From the NCBI GenBank assembly GCA_019058275.1, contig JAHLVW010000066.1:124001-188000 (forward strand): a DNA stretch of 64,000 nt, read 5' to 3'. A model generated the notes under the pieces. That model did no database searches and was not told the origin of the DNA. It saw nothing but the letters and a program-made list of their open reading frames with translations. Shown piece by piece: positions 27,754 through 36,968 of the stretch. How positions within the stretch are numbered: the stretch's first letter is position 1; the number at the start of each line of letters is the position of its first letter. The translations under genes and the position numbers were made by a program. The DNA comes from Candidatus Heimdallarchaeota archaeon. Its GTDB lineage: Archaea > Asgardarchaeota > Heimdallarchaeia > JABLTI01.

Positions 27754-28623
27754 TTATATTATTTTACCATATTTAATATCCCGTGCTTTAATAATTTCAA
27801 TATCACGAGTTAAGCATCCATCTTTTATCTTTTGAATTAACTCAGCATTTAAACTACTTCTATCAATAATTACCCATTTAACTTTCTCATATGTTTTATC
27901 AATCATCTGTCCTACAATTTCAGCTGTTAAATTATTTTTTTGGTATTTAGGCAGAATGTGACCAATTGCTACAGGAGTTAATTCCATGAGTTCATTAAAA
28001 CGAGTTGCATAATGGCCCCCACCAAAACAAATGCTAGGAATAATTTCTTCTTTATCTTGATTTAAACAAATATTCATCAAAGTACGAGCTACCGCTAAAA
28101 CTGCTTTTTCATTATTATACTCTACTTCTGTACTCCCAACTTCAACAAATAGCAAAGGAGTTTTCATACTTGTAGGTCCATGATGAGTAGCTTCTACTGT
28201 AACATCAAATTCATCTAAATCAAGTAAGTCTTTTTCCTTCTTCAATCCCAAATATGATTCTCTGATAGCTCGAGTGCATGCATAAGCTAATTCAACTGGA
28301 TTTCCGCCATGGCTGTTATCCTTGCCTAAATTCCCGGTTACGTGAGTTAATAGACTTGGTTTATTTGCTTCACTTTTATGACGAGAACCATATAGTAGCA
28401 AATCAGAATTCAAAATATCACAATGATCAGCGTTAATAACATCTTTCTCAGAATAGACTAAACGAATCCCCCTAAATTCGTAAATTGGTGTTCCATCAAA
28501 AGCCTCTTCAGTTTCCACAAAATCCCAATTATCCAATAGCGCTTTTCTTATATTTATACCACAAACATTTTGTTTCGTTGTGAGAATAACTGGTTTCTTA
28601 AGCTTCATATTAACACACATCAT
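27754..28623 (-). CDS. dtdA: D-aminoacyl-tRNA deacylase (DtdA/GEK1)
   Basis: Archaeal/plant-type deacylase that removes D-amino acids from mischarged tRNA. Conserved blocks are GSRHKSE, ATHHGPTSMKTP, FVEVGSTE and CFGGGHYATRF, which supply the zinc and catalytic residues. Length 289 residues is typical. Start at ATG 28623 is 2 bases from the stop of the broken PfkB gene upstream; an in-frame ATG at 28608 is also possible. The two were probably one transcript. Confidence 0.93.
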   Translation of the reverse strand: MMCVNMKLKKPVILTTKQNVCGINIRKALLDNWDFVETEEAFDGTPIYEFRGIRLVYSEKDVINADHCDILNSDLLLYGSRHKSEANKPSLLTHVTGNLGKDNSHGGNPVELAYACTRAIRESYLGLKKEKDLLDLDEFDVTVEATHHGPTSMKTPLLFVEVGSTEVEYNNEKAVLAVARTLMNICLNQDKEEIIPSICFGGGHYATRFNELMELTPVAIGHILPKYQKNNLTAEIVGQMIDKTYEKVKWVIIDRSSLNAELIQKIKDGCLTRDIEIIKARDIKYGKII

Positions 28624-28624
28624 T

Positions 28625-29538
28625 TTACATCGTTTGTTTACTTTTGATAAACTCTTCTACTTCATCCTTTTTCAGCATACCATCTCGAGCATTTGAAAGA
28701 GTAATTTGCAGTGCTGCACAAGCTGCAGCTCTTGTTCCGATGTCTTTTAAATCTAAACCTTCAAGGTAATAGTGAATGAAACCAGTTGCATAGGCTTCAC
28801 CTGCTCCAGTTGTGTCGATTACAGGGACTTTATAACTAGGGATTTCGATTATTTGTCCATCAGCTAATATATATGATCCATTTTCACCCATTGTTATATT
28901 AAAAATATCAACATTTTATTCATTGCTTTTTTTAGTACAACTTTATTAATTTCTGGAGCATTAAATGCTCTTTGAAATCCTAATTGATTCATAAATACAA
29001 TAGAGTAATCAGCTATAGCTTGTAAAATTTGTTCGCTTGATAAAGACATCATTTATCCTCCTAAATCGATGGAAGAGATTATGTTGAGTTTTTTACACAG
29101 CTTAACTACTTTGAGAGCAATCTCTGCATTAACACTTGAGACATGTACTATTTTCACATTATTCAGCAAATTAGTTGTAATTTCTTTGAGTGAAAGCAAT
29201 TCATTTGCTTCTCTATAACCAATCTTTATGGATTGTCCGTTCTTATCAACTAGTATTATAACAAAACCTGTTGGTACATCAACCTCAACAACAACGTTCG
29301 TAGTATCAACGTTTTCTAAAATGAGCGATTCGATTCCTTTCTTGCCATTATGATCATTACCAACATGGTCAAAAAGTGATACATCAGAACCCAATCTTGC
29401 TAATCCTACTGCAAAATTACAAGCACCACCACCAGGAACGATAGAGAGATTAGATACGATTACTTTGTCATCTGGTTTTGGCAAATGTGGCACTGAGCAA
29501 ATAATATCAACGTTAATATTCCCAATTGTAAGAATCAA
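28625..29538 (-). pseudogene. PfkB-family sugar/nucleoside kinase, interrupted by TAA and a frameshift
   Basis: About 303 codons of a ribokinase-family kinase in three pieces. N-terminal part 29053-29538 (GNINVDIICS; PGGGACNFAVGLARLGSDV) ends at an in-frame TAA (29053-29055). The same frame continues at 29052-28894 (MMSLSSEQILQAIADYS, FMNQLGFQRAF) and then runs out. The C-terminal part continues in another frame, with NVDIFNITMGENGS and the catalytic DTTGAGEAYATGF. One extra A near 28912-28920 (AATAAAATG on the gene strand) would restore the frame. The catalytic motif is intact, so decay would be recent. Sequence error or coupled re-initiation are alternatives. Confidence 0.8.
29057..29062 (-). 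promoter_or_regulatory. Strong internal Shine-Dalgarno at the PfkB break
   Basis: AGGAGG on the minus strand sits 4 bases before ATG ATG (29052 downward), which directly follows the in-frame TAA. Its Gly-Gly codons are part of the upstream reading frame. The arrangement would permit termination followed by re-initiation, giving a split kinase, if the downstream frameshift is also resolved. Confidence 0.4.
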
Positions 29539-29664
29539 TTTACTCTCAATCCTTAATCATTTATATTTTTGTAGACAAGAATTTGGTTGCTACTTTAATC
29601 TTTTGAAACTGCTAATAAAAAATAAAGGAGGGGAGAACCCCAATAAAATTCATTTTTGTTATTC

Positions 29665-30606
29665 TTAATCTTTCATGAAAGCAAGTAAAACTGCTTTTTG
29701 TGAATGTTTTCGATTTTCAGCTTCATCAAAAACTACACTTTGTTTACTATCAATAACTTCGTCAGTTACTTCATAACCACGATGTGCCGGTAGACAATGT
29801 AAGAATATTGCATCACTCTTTGCATGGCCCATTAATTCTTTGTTTACTGTGTAGTCTTTGAATATCTTCAATCGAATTTCTTTTTGTGCTTCATCGCCCA
29901 TGGAAATCCAAGTATCAGTGTATACAACATCTGCATTCTTAACACCAGAAGGTATGTCTTTAGTTATTTCTAATTTTGTTCCCATTTTCTTAGCAATTTC
30001 TAGAACTTTCTTGGTGATTTTTTCATCTGGTCTGTAATCATCTGGACATACAACTGAAACATCCATGCCCATCTTAGTGCAACCAATCAAAAGTGAATGA
30101 CAGACATTATTGCCATCTCCAACATAAACAAGTTTCAATCCTTTTAATTTGCCTTTATGCTCACGAATTGTTTGTAAGTCAGCAAGAATTTGACAAGGAT
30201 GATAAAGATTGCATAAGCCATTAATAACTGGAATAGTAGAATACTTTGCAAGATCTTGTAGTGTTTTGTGTTTGTATACTCGAGCCATGATACCTCCCAA
30301 ATATCTCGAGAGAACTTGTGCAGTATCACCTGGAGTTTCTCCAGTTCCTACAAGTTGAGTATCACGAAAACTCAAGAAAATTGGTTGACCACCAAGCTCC
30401 CAGATGCCTGCCTCAAAAGAAACTCTAGTTCTAGTTGATGTTTTTTCAAACATCATTCCAAGGCTCTTCTTCAATGGCTCTCTGTTGGGATGCCCACCAT
30501 GTTCTTTAAACTCTTTTTTCAATTCACCCCCTAAATCTAGAAAATACTTTATTTCTTCAGTGGTAAAATCAAATAGAGTTAATAAGTGACGTCCTTTAAA
30601 GTCCAT
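29665..30606 (-). CDS. argF: Ornithine carbamoyltransferase
   Basis: Transfers the carbamoyl group to ornithine, giving citrulline in arginine synthesis. The carbamoyl phosphate motif STRTR, the HPCQ motif, the ornithine-loop HCLPAHRG and DTWISMGDE identify OTC rather than aspartate carbamoyltransferase. Length 313 residues is standard. No other arginine genes are nearby. A TTTTAAAA TATA-like stretch about 50 bases upstream on the minus strand could be its promoter. Confidence 0.96.
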   Translation of the reverse strand: MDFKGRHLLTLFDFTTEEIKYFLDLGGELKKEFKEHGGHPNREPLKKSLGMMFEKTSTRTRVSFEAGIWELGGQPIFLSFRDTQLVGTGETPGDTAQVLSRYLGGIMARVYKHKTLQDLAKYSTIPVINGLCNLYHPCQILADLQTIREHKGKLKGLKLVYVGDGNNVCHSLLIGCTKMGMDVSVVCPDDYRPDEKITKKVLEIAKKMGTKLEITKDIPSGVKNADVVYTDTWISMGDEAQKEIRLKIFKDYTVNKELMGHAKSDAIFLHCLPAHRGYEVTDEVIDSKQSVVFDEAENRKHSQKAVLLAFMKD

Positions 30607-30980
30607 AATTATTCCTCGTTCAATATTTTTTCAAGTACAGCTGTTTTAATTCATCATTTTAAAATCTGCTGTAGGCTTAAATTCTTTTCACTTCTTGCGA
30701 CCGAGGAAAAGATAAACTCGGATTCACTTGGTTTCAAATAACAACCACTAATAAAATGTTCGTTCTAACTCGAAATTGAATTTTCTGCACATAAGAATGC
30801 TTTTTTTCTCTGAACTGTGAATTATTTGTTACATTTTTTCAGAGAATAAGTTGAAGTGAAAAATTATTAAGAGGTTATTCTTATAATTATAAGAAAAAAC
30901 TTATAAAAAGATTCTAAAATAAAATAAATATCAACTGTTAAATAATTCGTGGTAGATAATTGTATAGAGATGGTAAATAA
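30607..30980. other. Divergent promoter region, argF and TSP3 gene
   Basis: About 375 AT-rich bases between argF (minus) and the surface protein gene (plus). It holds TATA-like elements for both directions and an 18-bp palindrome at 30878-30895. No open frame or RNA gene is apparent. Confidence 0.5.
30878..30895. promoter_or_regulatory. 18-bp perfect palindrome upstream of TSP3 gene
   Basis: TTCTTATAATTATAAGAA is a perfect palindrome. Five bases further on is CTTATAAAAAG (30900-30910), a good TATA box about 70 bases before the start codon. A dimeric regulator binding next to BRE/TATA is the natural reading, but AT-rich palindromes also arise by chance. Confidence 0.5.
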
Positions 30981-33900
30981 ATGATGAGTAAAAGGAACCA
31001 AATAGTATATTGTTTAATATTTGTTAGTTTCTTTTTATTTAGTACTGCTTCTTTTGATTTAAAAGTGTCTTCGGAATCTAATATAAAAATGATTGATCCT
31101 AATTCTGGTTTATTCATCTTTCCTGACATTCATAGCATAGCTGATGAAGAATTAGAGGTATATGCAAAATCGGAACATAACTACGGTTCTGTATTAGAAC
31201 CAAATTATGAGATGATTGGTTCTTATGGTTGGGAAGATAAGGAAGTAGTAGATGACTATGCACCTTTGAACGATTTAAAAATCGCAGTAGACGGCGATGA
31301 TAATATACATATCTTTTGGTCAGGAATTGTTAGTGGGAATTATTACTTGTTCCATCGAATGAAATACAATTCCACAGGATTATGGGGAGAAAAGGAAACC
31401 CTAGGTACTACTAATAGTGAAATTCGTGGACTGATGGATGCTGAAACTGATCCAGATGGAAAAATCCATTTAACTTGGGTGCAATATAATGGGTTGATAA
31501 GATACAAGATTTATGATTATGGAACTTGGATTGACAGAATTGATAACGGCTATGGTTCTAAACCAATTTTGGTGTTTAATGCTGAAGGTGATGCTAAATT
31601 ATTGTATTCCACAAATCCAACACCATATTCGATAGATTTCAAATATTCACAATTTGTTTCTGCAAGTCAAAGATGGATGACGGAAACAATACCTCCTATC
31701 TCTTATAGTTGGTCTTCTCAAGCAAAAAACTATGATATACATATAATTGAGAAGGATGGAAACGATCAAGTATTTTTCATGGTTAGCTCTATTATGCGTC
31801 ATGGTGGATATTATAGTTCATACTATACAGCAGAATATTTTATGCTCTGGAAAGAAAACAGTTCTACAGGATTTGTTGGGGAAGGGTTGTATAGATCAAT
31901 CAATTTGTCAAGCAATTTCTACAATATGCCCCGACCACAGATATTTAGTACACCAAATGGGAATTTGCATGTAATCTATATAGTTCCAAAAGATGGTACT
32001 AGTGCAAATATAGTCTACCAGAAGAGAAAAAGTACTGGATGGACTGAACCAAACGTAATTTCAAGGAATGCTTCCATTAACTGTTACCTATCTGGCTACG
32101 TTGATGATGTCGGAAGAATTATTCTACTCTGGAATCATGTAGATTATGATGGAACAACAGATGCAGCAGTATACACTAAAATTTACAATTCAGCAAAAAA
32201 CGAATGGACAAATGATGCTTTGGTAAATCCAGGGTATGCTTATAGTCAACTTCCAGCGATGGCATTGGATTCAGAAGGAAACATCCATGCAGCATGGATA
32301 AGACAAGATGGAACAGATAGAATTTTGTACTATCGTAAGGGTTGGACAGATTCTGATGATGATGGCTTGTTGAACATAGATGAACGAGAAATCTATGGCA
32401 CTGATCCCTATGATGACGACACCGACGATGATCAAATGCTAGATGGAGAAGAAATAGATAATGGATTTGATCCATTAAATCCGGATGAAGATAGTGACGG
32501 TATGGCAGACGGTTATGAATTTCACTATGGGTTGAATTGGACTACAGATGATGCTTATGATGATCTAGACAGCGACCTTCTACTAAATATCGAGGAATTT
32601 TGGAACAATACTTTACCAAATGATAATGACACAGACAATGATTTAGTTTCAGACTATGATGAAGTGGTAGTTTATCGAATAGATCCTCATAATACAGATA
32701 CAGATGATGACATGGTACCGGATGGCATAGAGGTACATGTTTTAGGTTCCAATGCAAACTCAACTGATACAGACAATGATACAATGAATGACTACTATGA
32801 ATGGTCTTATGGTTTGAAGATACTAGAAAATGATACTTTAGAAGATCCTGATAATGATTTACTGATTAATATTCTAGAGTATCAGCATGGCATAAACCCT
32901 AAGAAAGCAGATCATGATGATGATGGACTTTTAGATGGTCTGGAAGTGCTTGTTTGGTTTACAAATCCAATAGTTAAGGATACTGATATGGACAGCTTAA
33001 AGGATGGTAAGGAAGTCTATGGAATTTATGCTCCAACTAACCCTGGAGCAAATGCAACAGGTTATATTTTTACACATCCAAATAAATATGATACAGATGA
33101 TGATTTCTTGAATGATGGCACTGAATCAAGAAATGATCTTGATCCAAATGATAACGATACTGATGATGATTTGATGGTTGATGGTTATGAGTATAAATAC
33201 AGATTAAATTCAGAAAAGGGGTATATCCCTGGATTAGATCCTTTAGATCCCTCAGATCCGGATTATGATTATGATGGAGACACTTTGACAAATTATGAAG
33301 AATCATTGCTGTGGACAAATCCATTTAGTATAGATACAGATGGGGATAAATTCACTGATCCTGAAGAATTAATTTTGGGCACTAATCCAGCATTGGCAGA
33401 TACAGATGGGGATGGAATTACTGATTATAATGAACTAGTAATTTTCAAAACAAATGCTACCAATGTTGATACAGATTATGATGATTTGGATGATTATTCA
33501 GAAGTTCATATTTATGGTTCTGATCCGTTAGTCACAGATACCGATGGTGATGGTATTCTAGATGGAATAGAGGTTCACACTTATGGAACTCATCCAGCCC
33601 TTACTGATACTGATGGTGATTTAATCGATGATAATGTCGAATTAGTTTTCGGTTCAGATCCAACCAAAAAAGATACCGATTATGATGGAATGGATGATTA
33701 TTTCGAATGGCTATATAATCTTGACCCTAACTATGATGATTCTCACAAAGATGAAGATGGTGACGGGGTAGTTAATATTGAAGAATACATCCATAAAGCC
33801 AATCCTTTAGTGAATGATACAGACAAAGATGGTTTGACAGATTTTCAAGAAATATTCATCTACTACACATTACCCAATAAAGCAGATACAGACGCAGACG

Positions 33901-34361
33901 GTATTACTGATTACGAAGAAGTATACATCTATGAGACTTTTCCACATGATCCTGATACAGATGATGATCTAGTTTTGGATGGAGAAGAAATCGCTTTGGG
34001 AACTGATCCAAAAAATATCGACAGCGATGGTGATGGTGTTAGCGATGGTAAAGAGTTAAGTGATGGAACTGATCCTTTAGATGCTTCCGATAATAAGAAC
34101 TTAGTTCGATTAAGACTTATTTTAATTACTTTCGGTTCTTTTCTTGGAGCTATTCTTATCTATTATCTCAGTCCATTAGTTATCACTAAACTCTCTCAAG
34201 AGGAAGAAGTCAAATGGGTTCGACAAGGTATTCTCTGGCGTCAAAACAAGAGTAATAATCTTTTCAATAACAATAAGACTGAAGAAACCGATAGTACAGA
34301 TGCTAGTGAAGAAACGACCAAAAATGTTGATAATGATATATCGAATGAAAATGGCAGTTAA
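30981..34361 (+). CDS. Large surface protein with beta-propeller-like domain and 24 TSP3-type repeats
   Basis: An 1126-residue secreted, membrane-anchored protein. A signal peptide spans residues 1-30. Residues about 75-455 form a repeated beta-rich, propeller/sialidase-like region (DGDDNIHIFWSG; DPDGKIHLTWVQ; DSEGNIHAAWIRQDG). Residues about 457-1040 hold 24 calcium-binding TSP3-like units of the DTDGDGITDYNE type. A membrane segment at about 1044-1067 precedes a short polar cytoplasmic tail. Calcium should stiffen the stalk and present the propeller away from the cell; ligand unknown. The two ATGs at 30981 and 30984 are alternatives. A bidirectional terminator follows. The TSP3 protein at 21.4 kb is a smaller analogue. 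Confidence 0.85.
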   Translation: MMSKRNQIVYCLIFVSFFLFSTASFDLKVSSESNIKMIDPNSGLFIFPDIHSIADEELEVYAKSEHNYGSVLEPNYEMIGSYGWEDKEVVDDYAPLNDLKIAVDGDDNIHIFWSGIVSGNYYLFHRMKYNSTGLWGEKETLGTTNSEIRGLMDAETDPDGKIHLTWVQYNGLIRYKIYDYGTWIDRIDNGYGSKPILVFNAEGDAKLLYSTNPTPYSIDFKYSQFVSASQRWMTETIPPISYSWSSQAKNYDIHIIEKDGNDQVFFMVSSIMRHGGYYSSYYTAEYFMLWKENSSTGFVGEGLYRSINLSSNFYNMPRPQIFSTPNGNLHVIYIVPKDGTSANIVYQKRKSTGWTEPNVISRNASINCYLSGYVDDVGRIILLWNHVDYDGTTDAAVYTKIYNSAKNEWTNDALVNPGYAYSQLPAMALDSEGNIHAAWIRQDGTDRILYYRKGWTDSDDDGLLNIDEREIYGTDPYDDDTDDDQMLDGEEIDNGFDPLNPDEDSDGMADGYEFHYGLNWTTDDAYDDLDSDLLLNIEEFWNNTLPNDNDTDNDLVSDYDEVVVYRIDPHNTDTDDDMVPDGIEVHVLGSNANSTDTDNDTMNDYYEWSYGLKILENDTLEDPDNDLLINILEYQHGINPKKADHDDDGLLDGLEVLVWFTNPIVKDTDMDSLKDGKEVYGIYAPTNPGANATGYIFTHPNKYDTDDDFLNDGTESRNDLDPNDNDTDDDLMVDGYEYKYRLNSEKGYIPGLDPLDPSDPDYDYDGDTLTNYEESLLWTNPFSIDTDGDKFTDPEELILGTNPALADTDGDGITDYNELVIFKTNATNVDTDYDDLDDYSEVHIYGSDPLVTDTDGDGILDGIEVHTYGTHPALTDTDGDLIDDNVELVFGSDPTKKDTDYDGMDDYFEWLYNLDPNYDDSHKDEDGDGVVNIEEYIHKANPLVNDTDKDGLTDFQEIFIYYTLPNKADTDADGITDYEEVYIYETFPHDPDTDDDLVLDGEEIALGTDPKNIDSDGDGVSDGKELSDGTDPLDASDNKNLVRLRLILITFGSFLGAILIYYLSPLVITKLSQEEEVKWVRQGILWRQNKSNNLFNNNKTEETDSTDASEETTKNVDNDISNENGS

Positions 34362-34385
34362 TAATTTGAATAAAAAAGAAAAGAG

Positions 34386-34422
34386 AAAAAGGCAAAACTT
34401 GCTATTTTTTGTTTGCCTTTTT
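34386..34422. terminator. Bidirectional terminator
   Basis: AAAAAGGCAAA and TTTGCCTTTTT form an 11-bp perfect stem around a 15-nt loop between the end of the TSP3 gene and the end of the convergent LVIVD gene. T-rich sequence lies on both strands beyond the stem. Confidence 0.65.
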
Positions 34423-36591
34423 TTGTTTAATTCTTTTTGACAGATTAATAATCGGTTTTATTGAAATCCCTATAATTATTGGTATTGATAGTAAACTAAG
34501 GTATTTCAATTGCTGTTCATAATAATCAGCAATTCCATTAGCGTTCTTATCACCATTGAATATTACTAAACCTTTGTCTGCACAAGCAGTAAAATAGAAA
34601 TCTTTGTATTTTGTACATCCACGATAACGATTATTTTGATTAGATACACCCGCGATAAGTGTAGGATTAGCTGGAAAAGTTATATTAAAAATCAGAAGTT
34701 TATATGCTGAAACAAAAAGTAGGTCGCCGTTTTTTCTAATGTCATATGCAAAGCCATCAAGGATTACTTTATTTTGAATAACAGGATTTGTTGTATTACT
34801 GATGTCACATGAAATGAGGAACTCTTCAGTTTTAATATATAGATTTTTTTCAGAAATAGTTATCTTCGAAATGTCATGACTCAGATATACTGTTGATATT
34901 GGTTTTGGATTTGCTAAATCTGAGATATTCACTAGCAAAAATCCTTTAGTTGAATAATGATGAACCAAGTACATTGTATTATCGCAAACTGCAAAATCAA
35001 TAATAGACTCATTACTAAAACTGAATTCATTGATTATCCTAGGTGCTTTGGGATCTGTTGCATTAATAGCAATTATTCCGTTAGTGTTATTTGCTACAAG
35101 TACATTACTTTTGACTACTATTACTTTCTTTATAATTCCAATGTTACTAAGTTGTCCGATTTTTACTGGAAAAGCTGGATTTGAAATATTATAATCCTCT
35201 AAACCATCAATACCATCCACGACGAATGCTAGAGTACCATTTAAACATAAATCATTAGCAAAACCTCCATCACTTAAACTCCTTATTTCACTTGGTTTTG
35301 TTGGTTTTTTTAGATCTAATACCTCAAATCCCTTAGAGCCACTAGCTAAGTAAAGGAAATCATTGTTAATTTCTAAATCATAACATAACGCAGAGAAGCT
35401 GAATTGCCAATCAGTGCAATATTTGTTGGATCTTTAATATTGTATATTTGAAAACCTACCTTTCTGCTTGCTACTAATAAATAATTGTCTTTAAAGCAAA
35501 AATCTCTAATAATCAAATCTTGGTCAAACGTATATTGATTTTGGATTTCAAATTCATCATTAAAATCTAAAATCAAAAGATCAAGCTTATCACCACCAGT
35601 TATAAAAACAAAATTGTCTTGAACATTGATATTAAATGAAAGTGTGGAATTATAGCTATTTATGAGGGAAATACTAGTTGGATTAGTTGCATTAAGGATA
35701 TTCATAGAAAATATATGTGTAGTATAAACAATTTTATCTTTCACTATGATATCAAAGATATATCCAATTGATGGTGTACTACTGATTAGTGTTAGTTTAT
35801 GAGGTTGACTGACATCGAATATTAGAAAATCGCCATCAAGATCAAAGTAGAGTAAATTATCTTCTATGCACCCTTTGCAAAACCTTTTGTCACCTTCAAC
35901 TGTATAACTATCAACAATGTTGAGGTTATTAGGATTTGAAATGTCGACAATATGAAATGAATTTTGCCAATTTGGTATGTAAACTACTGAATCTTTGTGA
36001 ATAATTTGATCACCAAACAGATCGATTTTGTGCAAAAACCTTGGATTTGATGGATTACTTACATCGAACGATGTTAAACCGAATTCGTCGATTTCGCAGA
36101 TACAACAACACAAGTTACATCTTTTCCATAAACGCAATTCTGAAGCTTACGTTTTGTACGTAGACGCAACCATCAGAATAACAGACGTCAAGACACCCCA
36201 TACTACCATCATCATATTTACCAATTTTCCCAATTATTGTTGGTAAATGAGGATCAGTAATATCTGCGATTATCATTCCATCGTCATCTGCAACAAGAAA
36301 AGCTGCAGTGTCAGAAAAACAAATTTTGTGGATAGACCTGTAAATATTGCCAAAGTTATAAACTTCAACAAGTTCTTCCCAGGATCCATCACCATTATTT
36401 AATGTAAGGAACTCTGGGTCGACAATTACCGGATTTACAGAATCTGATACACCGTTTAGCTCATTAGGCGCATTCGAATTTATTGGATATAAAGTGAAAC
36501 AGAGAACTATAATAGAAAGCAATGTAATAAAAGCTAATCTTTTGAGCAAAGAATGCGCTCTATGTTGGTTAAATGTAAATATCCCCTTCAT
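34402..36591 (-). pseudogene. Surface LVIVD-type beta-propeller protein broken by several frameshifts
   Basis: About 730 codons that read as one secreted propeller protein if frame changes are allowed. The first part (36115-36591) has a signal peptide and the repeat VADDDGMIIADITDPHLP. The second (35373 to about 36096) has DEFGLTSFDVSNPSNPRF and several DISNP/DVSQP repeats. The last (34402 to about 35385) continues as CYDLEINNDFLYLAS through GIDGLEDYNISNPAFP, ending in a C-terminal membrane segment and basic tail. Breaks lie near 36121-36126, probably near 36095-36097, and near 35376-35390; each looks like a one-base change. Either a recent pseudogene or sequence error. Confidence 0.75.
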
Positions 36592-36968
36592 AGTTCTCCC
36601 CCACTGAGATATATCGTGAGCGCAAGCTATAATGCTCCTCTTATTTTAAAAATATTATCATATAAAGTCTAGTCAAAAATAATTCTATTTAATAAGAACG
36701 TTTAAGAAAAAAAGGATTTCTCATTAAATTACAAAAAATTGGAGGTAAGTAAAGATGACAGAATTTATGATATTGAGATTGATGTTAATTCACAAGAGTA
36801 TTACTCACAATTTACCTACCTCCGAAAATAAACTATGAATAAGCTTTATTTTTTGAGATTGGTAATTTTCTTGATCACTAGTATATATAATTTGGATTAT
36901 AATACAGTAAATCTAATTTCAAGTGAATTTTGTTTTCCTTACTGACCTCATTAACGAGGTAATTATGA
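36592..36968. other. Intergenic region with inverted repeat and possible micro-ORF
   Basis: About 377 bases between the broken LVIVD gene (minus) and the interrupted acetyltransferase (plus). The notable content is the inverted repeat at 36741-36823 enclosing a 27-codon frame. Otherwise AT-rich, with a TATA-like TATATATAA near 36883 and a short ACCTC/GAGGT repeat at 36946-36960 beside the acetyltransferase ribosome site. Confidence 0.45.
36741..36823. repeat. Imperfect inverted repeat around a 27-codon frame
   Basis: GGAGGTAAGTAAA (36741-36753) and TTTACCTACCTCC (36811-36823) pair over 13 bases with one mismatch. The left arm holds a perfect Shine-Dalgarno, GGAGGT, 8 bases before ATG 36755, which opens a 27-residue frame ending at 36838. 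Pairing would hide the ribosome site. It could be a small regulated peptide, a regulatory RNA or the remnant of a small mobile element; none is proven. Confidence 0.4.

Noticed and set aside
32176-33324. Long minus-strand open frames rich in His, Leu and Tyr opposite the TSP3 repeats.
   Set aside because: They are shadows of the repeated GAT-rich codons of the TSP3 gene and have no ribosome site or plausible protein composition.
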